This document shows positions 1 through 6,367 of a stretch of DNA of 11,354 nucleotides, piece after piece. The position numbers were made by a program, and so were the translations under genes. Each line of letters starts with the position of its first letter. Positions within the stretch are counted from its first letter, which is position 1. Below the pieces are notes generated by a model, which was not told where the DNA came from, did no database searches, and saw nothing but the letters and a program-made list of their open reading frames with translations. The DNA comes from Bacteroidota bacterium (GTDB taxonomy: Bacteria > Bacteroidota > Bacteroidia > Flavobacteriales > Flavobacteriaceae), in assembly GCA_009937085.1 (NCBI GenBank), contig JAACDD010000106.1:1-11354 (forward strand). Reading direction: 5' to 3'.

Positions 1-779
1 CCAACACGCACCCCGCATGCTTTACCGTCGTTCAGTAAAATTTCATCTACCCCATGGCTGGTGTGATACGTGACGCCCAACGATTTTCCAAGCGTAACCA
101 TCCCATCCACAATTTGATACATCCCCCCTTTTGGGTGCCAAGTACCTAAGCCAAAATCGGCATAATTCATAAAGTTGTAGAAAGCAGGTGTGCTTTCGGG
201 TTTTGCGCCCAAAAATAATACTGGAAATTGCAATAACGAACGCAGCTTAGGGTTTTTGAACTGCTGCTCAACTTGCTTGCGAATATTGGTAAAAAATAAA
301 CCGACTTTACGGACTGTTTGTGGGGTCACCAACTCAAGAGGTGAAACACCAGGGCGATAGACCAAATCTTTTACGGCTATGTCGTAATTATTGCGTGCTT
401 TAGCTAAAAATCGCTCTAACCTAGCGCCACTACCGGGTTCAATTTCATCGAATCGCGCTGCAATTTTAGCAATGCTGTCCTCAACGGGAAATACATCGTC
501 TTTACCAAAAACAACTTGATATCCAGGTGATAATCGGTCTAATTGATAATAATCGGAAACCTGCTTGCCAAAATCTGCAAAGAAGGATTCAAACACATCG
601 GGCATCCAATACCACGAAGGTCCCATATCAAAAGTAAACCCATCTTTTTTAAACTGGCGTGCGCGCCCGCCCAAAGAATCATTTTTTTCAAGTACTTCTA
701 CCTTATGTCCCTTTTTTGCCAAATAGCATGCTGCAGATAAGGAAGAAAATCCTGAGCCAACAATAATTATCTTTTTCAT
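1..779 (-). CDS. crtI: Phytoene desaturase (CrtI family), N-terminal part, truncated by window edge
   Basis: FAD-dependent desaturase of C40 carotenoid biosynthesis, which converts phytoene towards lycopene at the cytoplasmic membrane. About 259 residues are visible of a family usually near 490. The N-terminus (MKKIIIVGSGFSSLSAACYL) is the dinucleotide-binding Rossmann motif, followed by the acidic strand end KVEVLEKN and the GGRA motif of the CrtI/amine-oxidase superfamily. FDMGPSWYWMPDVF near residues 50-62 is typical of the Bacteroidota CrtI group, and GTWHPKGGMYQIVDGM near residues 213-228 is the usual CrtI substrate-domain segment. The ATG at 779-777 is favoured because the FAD motif begins four codons later and a TAnnTTTG promoter element lies just upstream. 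Flavobacterial crtI is often followed by crtB (phytoene synthase), which would lie beyond the left edge; this is not visible here. Confidence 0.93.
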   Translation of the reverse strand, partial: MKKIIIVGSGFSSLSAACYLAKKGHKVEVLEKNDSLGGRARQFKKDGFTFDMGPSWYWMPDVFESFFADFGKQVSDYYQLDRLSPGYQVVFGKDDVFPVEDSIAKIAARFDEIEPGSGARLERFLAKARNNYDIAVKDLVYRPGVSPLELVTPQTVRKVGLFFTNIRKQVEQQFKNPKLRSLLQFPVLFLGAKPESTPAFYNFMNYADFGLGTWHPKGGMYQIVDGMVTLGKSLGVTYHTSHGVDEILLNDGKACGVRV

Positions 780-823
780 AGAGGTACAAATTTACAGTAT
801 AATTTGATGCTATATTTGCAACA
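780..823. promoter_or_regulatory. Divergent promoter region between crtI and the PAP2 gene
   Basis: This 44-nt spacer holds a Bacteroidota-type -7 element (TAnnTTTG) facing each way. On the minus strand TAAATTTG reads across 794-787, 7 nt before the crtI ATG. On the plus strand TATATTTG lies at 811-818, 5 nt before the PAP2 ATG. Spaced this way, transcripts would begin at or within a few nucleotides of each start codon, so both messages may be leaderless or nearly so. No Shine-Dalgarno sequence is seen. A -33 TTG is only loosely placed for crtI (complement of 819-821, 24-nt spacer) and is not clear for PAP2. Confidence 0.6.
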
Positions 824-1489
824 ATGCAATTTATACGCCTTCTTTCTGCAGCACGTTCGTCCAAATACTTACTTTTTTTTGGGGCACTGCACTTGCTGTT
901 GTTGCCTTTGGCATTTGCAGGTAGAGGAACATTAGAGCTTCCCTTTAATTTATTCGTTGCTCCAGAACTTTTTCCACTATTTAACATCATTACTTTTATG
1001 GGTGATGGTTGGTTTGCACTTATCATTTTTGGTTTGGTATGGGTTATTGCTGCCAAAAAAAATCTACTACTAAAACCAGAACTCATCAATTTTTTAATCG
1101 TTTCTGCGCTTATGGGAATTGGGATATATGTGTTTAAGCAACTTATTTTTCCAGATGTAACTAGGCCCATTGCGCATTTTACTACACTCCCGCAAGCTTG
1201 GAATCCGGATGATTTTTCCTTGTCTTTTCATCGATTTCGTTCCTTTCCGTCTGGGCATACGGCATCTGCAGCTACCTATGGGTTTTTCCTGATGCGCTAT
1301 GTGCAACAATCCTATAAACGCATATTGCTTTATGCTGCTGTATTGGTAGTAGGCTATTCTCGTGTATTTTTGTTTCAGCATTTTGTCGCCGATGTTTTTG
1401 CAGGAGTGCTACTAGGCTTAATTTGCGTTTGGGGTGGGGATTGGATTTCGAATCGAATTTTCAGTAAACAGAAAAAAAAAGATGAATAA
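824..1489 (+). CDS. PAP2-family membrane phosphatase
   Basis: Integral-membrane phosphatase of the PAP2 superfamily, 221 residues. All three signature motifs are present. The first is K105-x8-R114-P115, slightly longer than the textbook K-x6-RP. The second is P142-S-G-H145-T-A. The third is S179-R180-x5-H186-x3-D190, with H186 as the expected phosphohistidine nucleophile and H145/D190 as acid-base partners. Hydrophobic segments at about 15-35, 60-75, 90-105, 160-178 and 188-206 fit a multi-pass protein with its active site at the outer membrane-leaflet face. Family members dephosphorylate undecaprenyl pyrophosphate (BacA-independent recycling), phosphatidylglycerol phosphate, or lipid A (LpxE/LpxF). 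Its overlap with a sugar-nucleotide epimerase and closeness to GT2/GT39 genes suggest a role in carrier recycling or lipid A dephosphorylation, but substrate cannot be read from the motifs. The ATG at 824 is supported by the promoter element just upstream. Confidence 0.9.
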   Translation: MQFIRLLSAARSSKYLLFFGALHLLLLPLAFAGRGTLELPFNLFVAPELFPLFNIITFMGDGWFALIIFGLVWVIAAKKNLLLKPELINFLIVSALMGIGIYVFKQLIFPDVTRPIAHFTTLPQAWNPDDFSLSFHRFRSFPSGHTASAATYGFFLMRYVQQSYKRILLYAAVLVVGYSRVFLFQHFVADVFAGVLLGLICVWGGDWISNRIFSKQKKKDE

Positions 1490-2468
1490 AATTTTAGTCA
1501 CCGGCGCTGCTGGGTTTATCGGATATCACGTAAGCAAATTGCTCGTTGAGAGCGGCTACGAAGTTGTTGGTATTGACAATATGAACAGCTACTATTCCGT
1601 AAGTTTAAAAGAAGCACGACTTACCCAATTAGATCAATTAAGTCCGTCGTTGCAAGGTAGTTTTCGCTTTGAACGATTAGATATCGTCAATTTAAAAAAA
1701 ATCAATCGCCTCTTTGAGCAGGAGCAGTTTGATATTGTTATTCATTTGGCAGCACAAGCTGGTGTTCGGTATTCACTACAACAACCCGAAGCATATGTAA
1801 CCACCAATGTCAATGGTTTTTTTAACATACTAGATGTCAGCAGAAGACACAACATCAAGCACCTATATTACGCTTCGAGTAGTTCTGTGTATGGCAATCA
1901 AACCAAAGTGCCTTATAGCGAAAATGATCGTGTTGATCATCCCATTAGTATGTATGCGGCAACCAAAAAAGCCAATGAACTTATGGCGCATACCTACAGC
2001 CATTTGTATGGACTAAATACCACAGGGTTGCGCTTTTTTACTGTCTATGGACCTTGGGGAAGACCCGATATGGCACCTATGCTGTTTTTAAATGCCTTGC
2101 TTTCAGATAAGCCCATTCAAGTGTTTAATAACGGGGACTTACAGCGTGATTTTACTTATGTGGGCGATATAGCGGCTGCCATATTAAAATTACTTGAAAA
2201 GGATAACGAAGCGCTTTGTCCGAACTATCGTTTATTCAATATCGGAAATGCACAGCCTATTATTTTGGAGGAGTTTATCCAATTGATGGAGCAGATTGCT
2301 GGAAAAACCTTTATTCGTCAAAACAAACCCATGCAGCCCGGCGATGTGTACAGAACACATGCAGACGTAAGTGCATTGGAAGAACATATTGGTACTATTG
2401 GACACACACCGCTTAAGAAGGGGTTGCGTCATTTTGTGGCGTGGTTTCATGCGTACTACCAAGAGTAA
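1482..2468 (+). CDS. UDP-glucuronate 4-epimerase-like extended SDR
   Basis: NAD-dependent sugar-nucleotide epimerase of 328 residues, close to the usual 335-340 for this family. It has the Rossmann motif G8-A-A-G-F-I-G14, a substrate/NAD loop DNMNSYYSVSLKEARL near residues 30-45, a serine cluster SSSSVYG at 132-138, and the catalytic Y158-x3-K162. RFFTVYGPWGRPDMA near residue 185 is characteristic of the UDP-glucuronate 4-epimerase (CapI/LpsL) group; UDP-glucose 4-epimerases differ here. The likely reaction is UDP-GlcA to UDP-GalA in the cytoplasm. The start is set at 1482, not at an in-frame ATG at 1434, because the Rossmann strand begins directly after it and the 8-nt overlap ATGAATAA with the PAP2 stop implies translational coupling. 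Its 3' end overlaps the convergent flippase-like gene by 56 nt. A related UDP-sugar (GlcNAc, Xyl) epimerase cannot be excluded. Confidence 0.9.
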   Translation: MNKILVTGAAGFIGYHVSKLLVESGYEVVGIDNMNSYYSVSLKEARLTQLDQLSPSLQGSFRFERLDIVNLKKINRLFEQEQFDIVIHLAAQAGVRYSLQQPEAYVTTNVNGFFNILDVSRRHNIKHLYYASSSSVYGNQTKVPYSENDRVDHPISMYAATKKANELMAHTYSHLYGLNTTGLRFFTVYGPWGRPDMAPMLFLNALLSDKPIQVFNNGDLQRDFTYVGDIAAAILKLLEKDNEALCPNYRLFNIGNAQPIILEEFIQLMEQIAGKTFIRQNKPMQPGDVYRTHADVSALEEHIGTIGHTPLKKGLRHFVAWFHAYYQE

Positions 2469-3303
2469 GGCGAAGCCGTTTATCAAAAAGCATGTAGTAA
2501 ATTCCCAAAAACGATACCGCAGCGGTAAGTAGTGTAAACCAAACACCAACTGCAGCGGATAGTTCAGGAGATATGGCAAGCCAGCTGCCACTTTGCAAAA
2601 ATAAAAATTCGCGAACTCCAAGTCCAGCAAAAGACACGATAGCGGCTACTGAGGAAAGCAAGAAAACAAGCAGCAAGGGTTGGATGAATGCAACCTCAAC
2701 ACCCAAAGCCAAAACAATGCATACAACACTTAGCAACTGCATCAACTGCACCGCAAAACTCCATAGCAAGGTTTTGCTGTAAACCGCTTTGCTTTTGAAA
2801 ATTAGCTCTGCTGCATAATATCCTATAAAAATAAGCGCTATTAAAATTGGAATGCGCCAACCAAAAGCAATGGGCAGTATGCGTTTCGGGTCTAGGAGGA
2901 GGACACAACACAATAACGCGCCCAAACCAATTGCGCGGTCTAGTACCAATGCTTTGCCTGTTTTTTTCCAAGACCAATCAAAGGTTTTGTGCAGCTTTAG
3001 TGCCTTGTAGGCATCACCGCCAATCCCGCCCGGCAGGAAGAAGTTATAAAACATCCCCAACACATATAGACGATGATTGGAACTCGGTTGCAAGCTAAAT
3101 GAAAAGTGATTTAAAACACCCAACAAACGCCATGAGGACAGGTATTGTGACAGCACAAAAAAGACCAATGCCAAAATCAAAAACCCCCAATGCACATCAA
3201 ATATGACCGTTGCCAATGCGCTTAAATCAAGTTGTTTTAAAAATAAATACACAAATAGGGCACTTACGCCTAATTGTATCCATTTAAGTAGTTGCTTACG
3301 CAT
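2413..3303 (-). CDS. Flippase-like integral membrane protein (LPG synthase TM / UPF0104 family)
   Basis: Polytopic membrane protein of 296 residues with about seven or eight hydrophobic segments. It belongs to the lysylphosphatidylglycerol synthase transmembrane-region family (Pfam LPG_synthase_TM, formerly UPF0104), shown by NFFLPGGIGGDAYKALKL near residue 93 followed by ALVLDRAIG. The catalytic lysyl-transfer domain of MprF is absent, so only the flippase-like part is present. Members of this group often sit beside polyprenyl-phosphate glycosyltransferases and are proposed to move lipid-linked substrates between leaflets. The ATG at 3303-3301 overlaps the stop of the upstream GT2 by 8 nt (ATGCGTAA), mirroring the PAP2/epimerase junction. 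A longer in-frame start at 3354 lies inside the GT2 gene and would add a charged tail before the first membrane helix, so it is less likely. The last 18 or so codons, encoding a hydrophilic Thr/Asn-rich tail, run into the convergent epimerase gene. Confidence 0.87.
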   Translation of the reverse strand: MRKQLLKWIQLGVSALFVYLFLKQLDLSALATVIFDVHWGFLILALVFFVLSQYLSSWRLLGVLNHFSFSLQPSSNHRLYVLGMFYNFFLPGGIGGDAYKALKLHKTFDWSWKKTGKALVLDRAIGLGALLCCVLLLDPKRILPIAFGWRIPILIALIFIGYYAAELIFKSKAVYSKTLLWSFAVQLMQLLSVVCIVLALGVEVAFIQPLLLVFLLSSVAAIVSFAGLGVREFLFLQSGSWLAISPELSAAVGVWFTLLTAAVSFLGIYYMLFDKRLRLTLGSTHETTPQNDATPS

Positions 3304-4243
3304 CGAAGCGAGAAACTTTACGCACACGAAACGGCTTTTTATCTTGGGACTCAAAGTACGTTTTCATCAACAAATCATATAAAATTCCGATACTAAAAAA
3401 CTGTACGCCTACCACAATAAGCAACACCGCCAAAATAAGTAGTGGTCGTCCCCAAATGTCTTCGCCCATCAATTTAAGTGCTACAAAATACAGCCCCAAT
3501 AACGCCCCCGAACCAAACAATGCCAGTCCGATATTGCCGAAAAAGTAAATGGGTTTTTGCAAAAATTTTCGTTGAAATAAGATGAGAAGCAAGTCGTTTA
3601 TTACTTTAAACGTCCTACCCAATCCGTATTTAGAAACGCCAAATTGCCTTGCGTGGTGACGCACAGGGACTTCGGAAATTCGCGCGCCGTCCAAAAATGC
3701 AGCAAGGTTGATAAAGCGGTGCATTTCTCCGTACAGGTTTAAGTTTTTGGCGGTTTCTTTGGTAAATACTTTTAGGGCACAGCCTTGATCTTGAATGTCG
3801 AGTTTGGTTGTGCTGCGAATAATCAAATTTGCAATTCTGGAAGGAATGGTTTTGAGTTTAGAGTCTTGTCTTTTCTGACGAACGCCTGTAACCACATCCC
3901 AATCTTCGTCAATCAATTTTGTGAGCATTGCCGGAATGTCATCGGGATCGTTTTGCATGTCGCCATCTAAAGTAACTACATATTCGCCTTGCGCCACATC
4001 AAATCCTGCTGCCATGGCAAGGCTTTGCCCGTAGTTTTTTTTCAATTCTACCAAAACTACTTTCGGATTGTTCATTTTTTTTATCGCTGCTCGTGTGGCA
4101 TCTGTGGAGCAATCATCAACATAAATAAGCTCAAAGGTATATCCGTTGAGCGCCGTACAAATTCGATCCGTGAGTAATGGAATATTTTCCTCCTCGTTAA
4201 AGACAGGAACAACAAGTGAAAGCAAAGCAGTTGTATTCGACAT
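3296..4243 (-). CDS. GT2 glycosyltransferase, polyprenyl-phosphate sugar transferase type (DPM1/ArnC/GtrB-like)
   Basis: Membrane-anchored GT-A glycosyltransferase of 315 residues, the usual length for ArnC/GtrB/DPM1-like enzymes that join a sugar from a nucleotide donor to undecaprenyl phosphate on the cytoplasmic face. Visible motifs in order are LVVPVFNEEENI (residues 10-21), YVDDCSTDAT (41-50) and the metal-binding/catalytic LDGDMQNDPDD (92-102, D93-x-D95). Next come a DQGCALKVF segment, and the HHARQFGVSKYGLGRTFKV stretch that is diagnostic of the polyprenyl-phosphate branch of GT2. Two strong C-terminal membrane helices follow, at about 233-258 and 268-292. It is the first gene of a two-gene minus-strand unit with the flippase-like protein and is divergent from the GT39 gene. 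The donor sugar is not determined; the nearby UDP-glucuronate 4-epimerase makes UDP-GalA a reasonable guess. Confidence 0.92.
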   Translation of the reverse strand: MSNTTALLSLVVPVFNEEENIPLLTDRICTALNGYTFELIYVDDCSTDATRAAIKKMNNPKVVLVELKKNYGQSLAMAAGFDVAQGEYVVTLDGDMQNDPDDIPAMLTKLIDEDWDVVTGVRQKRQDSKLKTIPSRIANLIIRSTTKLDIQDQGCALKVFTKETAKNLNLYGEMHRFINLAAFLDGARISEVPVRHHARQFGVSKYGLGRTFKVINDLLLILFQRKFLQKPIYFFGNIGLALFGSGALLGLYFVALKLMGEDIWGRPLLILAVLLIVVGVQFFSIGILYDLLMKTYFESQDKKPFRVRKVSRFDA

Positions 4244-4286
4244 TTATGCGCTATTTTTACAAAGGTACTAAGAACCCAATGAGTTG
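4244..4286. promoter_or_regulatory. Divergent promoter region between GT2 and GT39 genes
   Basis: This 43-nt spacer carries, on the minus strand, TACCTTTG (complement of 4260-4267), an exact match to the Bacteroidota -7 consensus TAnnTTTG. It lies 16 nt before the GT2 ATG and predicts a leader of roughly 10 nt. On the plus strand a one-mismatch element TATTTTTA at 4252-4259 lies 18 nt after a TTG at 4231-4233 and could serve the GT39 gene. The two elements are adjacent, so RNA polymerase could occupy only one direction at a time. Confidence 0.5.
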
Positions 4287-5846
4287 ATGAAATTCTCTTT
4301 AGAAAACAACCAAAAAGCCTGGATTTTTGCCGTATTCGTGGCAGCATTAGTCAGTTTTACCTTTATAAACGCCTATCCGATTAGTATTTTGGATGAGGCT
4401 AAAAATGCTGAAGCTGCGAGAGAAATGTGGGCAAGTGGCGATTATTGGGTGCCTAAATTTAATGGCGAACTCCGCACAGACAAACCGCCCCTGCATTATT
4501 ATTTTATGCTGTTGGGATTCAAATTGTTTGGCACTACCGTTTTGGGCGCACGATTTTTTTCGGCGGTAATGGGCTTTATCACGCTGTTGGCAACCTTTGG
4601 ATTTGCGCGCAAACACTTAGGAAAGGCTGTGGCACAAACGACCATGGTCATTTTGGTGGGGTCCTTCTTCTTTATGCAAGAGTTTCACCTCGCTGTTCCA
4701 GACCCCTATTTGATTGCCTTTGTAACCCTTGGACTCTTTAGTTTTTATCATTTTTATGCAACCAAAAAGCAGTTGTACTTGGTGTTGTTTTATTTCTTTT
4801 TGGCATTGGGAGCCCTTAGCAAAGGGCCTGTTGCTATTGCATTGCCCGGGCTTTCGGTTGGCTTGTTTTTGGTGTTGCAAAAAGAGTTAAAAAACTCCTT
4901 CCGCTACTACCCTGTTTTAGGGCTTTTGGGTATTGCGATTTTGGTGGTGCCATGGTTTTGGCAGGTGCATCTCAAAACCAACGGGCTTTGGACGCAAGGC
5001 TTCTTTTTTGAACACAATATCAGTCGGTTTTCTGCGCCTATGGAAGGGCATGGCGGTAGCTTTTTGGTTACTTGGGGATTTGTACTTCTAGGCTTATTAC
5101 CCTTCTCCTTTTTTATTCCACAAGCGTTTCGTCATGCATGGCGCGAACGCACAAATACCGCATTGGTTTTTGCAGCCTGCGTAGCTGGCGTTTTTATCTT
5201 GTTCTTTAGTATTGCTTCTACAAAATTACCCAATTACACCATGCCGTGTTATGCATTTTTGGCACTGCTTTTAGGGGCGTTTTTTACCAAAAAAATGACT
5301 GTCGGTTTTACCAAATGGAGTTGGATTAGCATGGTATTGCTTGTACTTATTGGCATTGCACTGCCAGTAGCGGCGTTTATCGGATTAGGGATAGAAAAGG
5401 CCCTACAGCCCTATCAGCATTTGGCCTTTGGACTGGTACCAACTGCCGTTGGCACATTGTTAGGTTTGTTACTTTACATCCGAAAAAAGACCCCTGCTTT
5501 TTTACTCACAGTGGCATTTTCGTGGGGTGTATTACTATTTGTTTTACACGGATTTATCTATCCCCAACTTACAAATGCCTTACCCACAACCGTAGTTGCT
5601 AAGGCCTTACCAAAAAATGCGAAGGTGGTTGTGTATAAACGCATGGACGCTGCCTTTCCGTTTGCTTTTCAACAGACTTTTGAAGTCATTGACAACCTTA
5701 ACGATACCGCTAACTTTCATGGTTTTTATCTTTTAACCAATCATCCTGAAGGACAAGATTTAGATGCTTTTGAAAACATACAAAAAGTAACAAGCCAAAA
5801 GGCACTTTTTGAAAACCATACGACGGCTTTATATCGTATCGAATAG
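4287..5846 (+). CDS. GT39-family (ArnT/PMT-like) GT-C glycosyltransferase
   Basis: Large polytopic membrane enzyme of 519 residues of the GT-C fold, resembling ArnT and the Rgt enzymes that transfer a sugar from undecaprenyl phosphate to an acceptor on the outer face of the inner membrane. Key landmarks are ILDEAKNAEAAREM (D36-E37, the position of the catalytic acidic residue in the first periplasmic loop), R63-T-D65-K-P-P68 with the DKPP motif, and LSKGPVA after the mid-protein helices. A KLPNYTMPCYAFLAL motif follows, of the KLPxYxLP type seen in bacterial ArnT relatives. About 11-12 hydrophobic segments are followed by a small soluble C-terminal domain of about 90 residues. An in-frame TTG at 4284 is the alternative start one codon earlier; ATG is preferred. 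It is divergent from the GT2 that probably makes its lipid-linked donor. The acceptor could be lipid A, a glycoprotein or another glycan. Confidence 0.9.
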   Translation: MKFSLENNQKAWIFAVFVAALVSFTFINAYPISILDEAKNAEAAREMWASGDYWVPKFNGELRTDKPPLHYYFMLLGFKLFGTTVLGARFFSAVMGFITLLATFGFARKHLGKAVAQTTMVILVGSFFFMQEFHLAVPDPYLIAFVTLGLFSFYHFYATKKQLYLVLFYFFLALGALSKGPVAIALPGLSVGLFLVLQKELKNSFRYYPVLGLLGIAILVVPWFWQVHLKTNGLWTQGFFFEHNISRFSAPMEGHGGSFLVTWGFVLLGLLPFSFFIPQAFRHAWRERTNTALVFAACVAGVFILFFSIASTKLPNYTMPCYAFLALLLGAFFTKKMTVGFTKWSWISMVLLVLIGIALPVAAFIGLGIEKALQPYQHLAFGLVPTAVGTLLGLLLYIRKKTPAFLLTVAFSWGVLLFVLHGFIYPQLTNALPTTVVAKALPKNAKVVVYKRMDAAFPFAFQQTFEVIDNLNDTANFHGFYLLTNHPEGQDLDAFENIQKVTSQKALFENHTTALYRIE

Positions 5847-5855
5847 GAAAAACCG

Positions 5856-5863
5856 TATCTTTA
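5856..5863 (+). promoter_or_regulatory. Possible -7 promoter element for the zinc-ribbon/PCD pair
   Basis: TATCTTTA, one mismatch from TAnnTTTG, lies 25 nt before the ATG at 5889, in the 42-nt gap after the GT39 stop. It predicts a leader of roughly 20 nt. No matching -33 TTG is evident at the usual distance, and no terminator separates this gap from the GT39 gene, so read-through from upstream is equally possible. Confidence 0.3.
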
Positions 5864-5888
5864 TATTCAAACAGCATAACAAAATATT

Positions 5889-6080
5889 ATGATAACATAC
5901 GAATGCAACCAGTGCGGCATGGCCGTAAAAGCCACTTGTGGAAAATGTGATGTGCCTTTAGAAAATGGGTTTTTATCTTTAGACAATGGTACTGAAGTAC
6001 AAATTTCACAATGCCCTTCTTGCGAAGGAAAAATCAAATCGCCGCAATGCTGTGGCGCAGATATGAGCTGTGAAGTGTAA
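5889..6080 (+). CDS. Small nine-cysteine zinc-ribbon-like protein, function unknown
   Basis: A 63-residue acidic protein with nine cysteines: C6-x2-C9, C17-x2-C20, C42-x2-C45, C54-C55 and C61. The spaced CxxC knuckles look like a zinc ribbon or double zinc-binding fold. The first pair (ECNQCG) and third pair (QCPSCEGKIKSPQCCG) are in the style of rubredoxin-like or zinc-ribbon proteins. There is no signal peptide or membrane helix, so it is predicted cytoplasmic. Its stop overlaps the start of the pterin-4a-carbinolamine dehydratase gene (TAATG, one shared base), which implies translational coupling and a likely shared expression or functional link. I do not recognise the specific family. An iron or iron-sulphur site is an alternative to zinc. 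Confidence 0.8.
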   Translation: MITYECNQCGMAVKATCGKCDVPLENGFLSLDNGTEVQISQCPSCEGKIKSPQCCGADMSCEV

Positions 6081-6367
6081 TGGAGTATTACACCGCTGAA
6101 AACTTTTCTGGTGCATTAGGAAATGTAGGTTCCGATTGGAAATGGCAGTCCGACGCCCTTGAGGCTACTTTTATTTTTTCTGATTTTAAAACCGCTTTTG
6201 CTTTTATGACACAGGTCGCAGAAGTAGCAGAGCGTTTGCATCATCATCCCGATTGGCAGCACAGCTACAATAGGGTAAAAGTTCGATTATTTACACACGA
6301 TCACAATGCTGTTACTGACCTTGACGTTGCGCTTGCTAAAGAAATAAGTGCTTTGGTAAAAAGTTAA
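6080..6367 (+). CDS. Pterin-4a-carbinolamine dehydratase (PCD/DCoH family)
   Basis: Cytoplasmic 95-residue enzyme that dehydrates 4a-hydroxytetrahydrobiopterin, recycling the cofactor after aromatic amino acid hydroxylation; some family members serve molybdopterin metabolism instead. The full family motif is present: E51-x3-H55-H56-P57, aromatic Y63, H73 and D82, matching the [EDKH]-x3-H-[HN]-[PCS]-x5-[YWF]-x9-[HW]-x8-D pattern of active PCDs. WKWQSDALEATFIFSDFKTAFAF is the usual N-terminal strand-helix region. The ATG overlaps the stop of the zinc-ribbon gene by one base. The stop overlaps the stop of the convergent TonB receptor gene within the palindrome TTAA. No aromatic amino acid hydroxylase is visible in the window, so its pathway here is undecided. 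Confidence 0.92.
   Translation: MEYYTAENFSGALGNVGSDWKWQSDALEATFIFSDFKTAFAFMTQVAEVAERLHHHPDWQHSYNRVKVRLFTHDHNAVTDLDVALAKEISALVKS

Noticed and set aside
703..1170. A 155-codon minus-strand open frame opposite the PAP2 gene
   Set aside because: It lies antisense to a gene with complete PAP2 motifs, overlaps the crtI start, and has a composition without any domain signal.
1434..1481. Longer start for the epimerase at an ATG within the PAP2 gene
   Set aside because: It would add 16 residues before the Rossmann strand with no family counterpart; the ATG at 1482 places the glycine motif at the normal distance.
2232..2630. Open frame opposite the epimerase 3' end and out of frame with the flippase-like gene
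   Set aside because: It has no recognisable motif and covers two well-supported genes.
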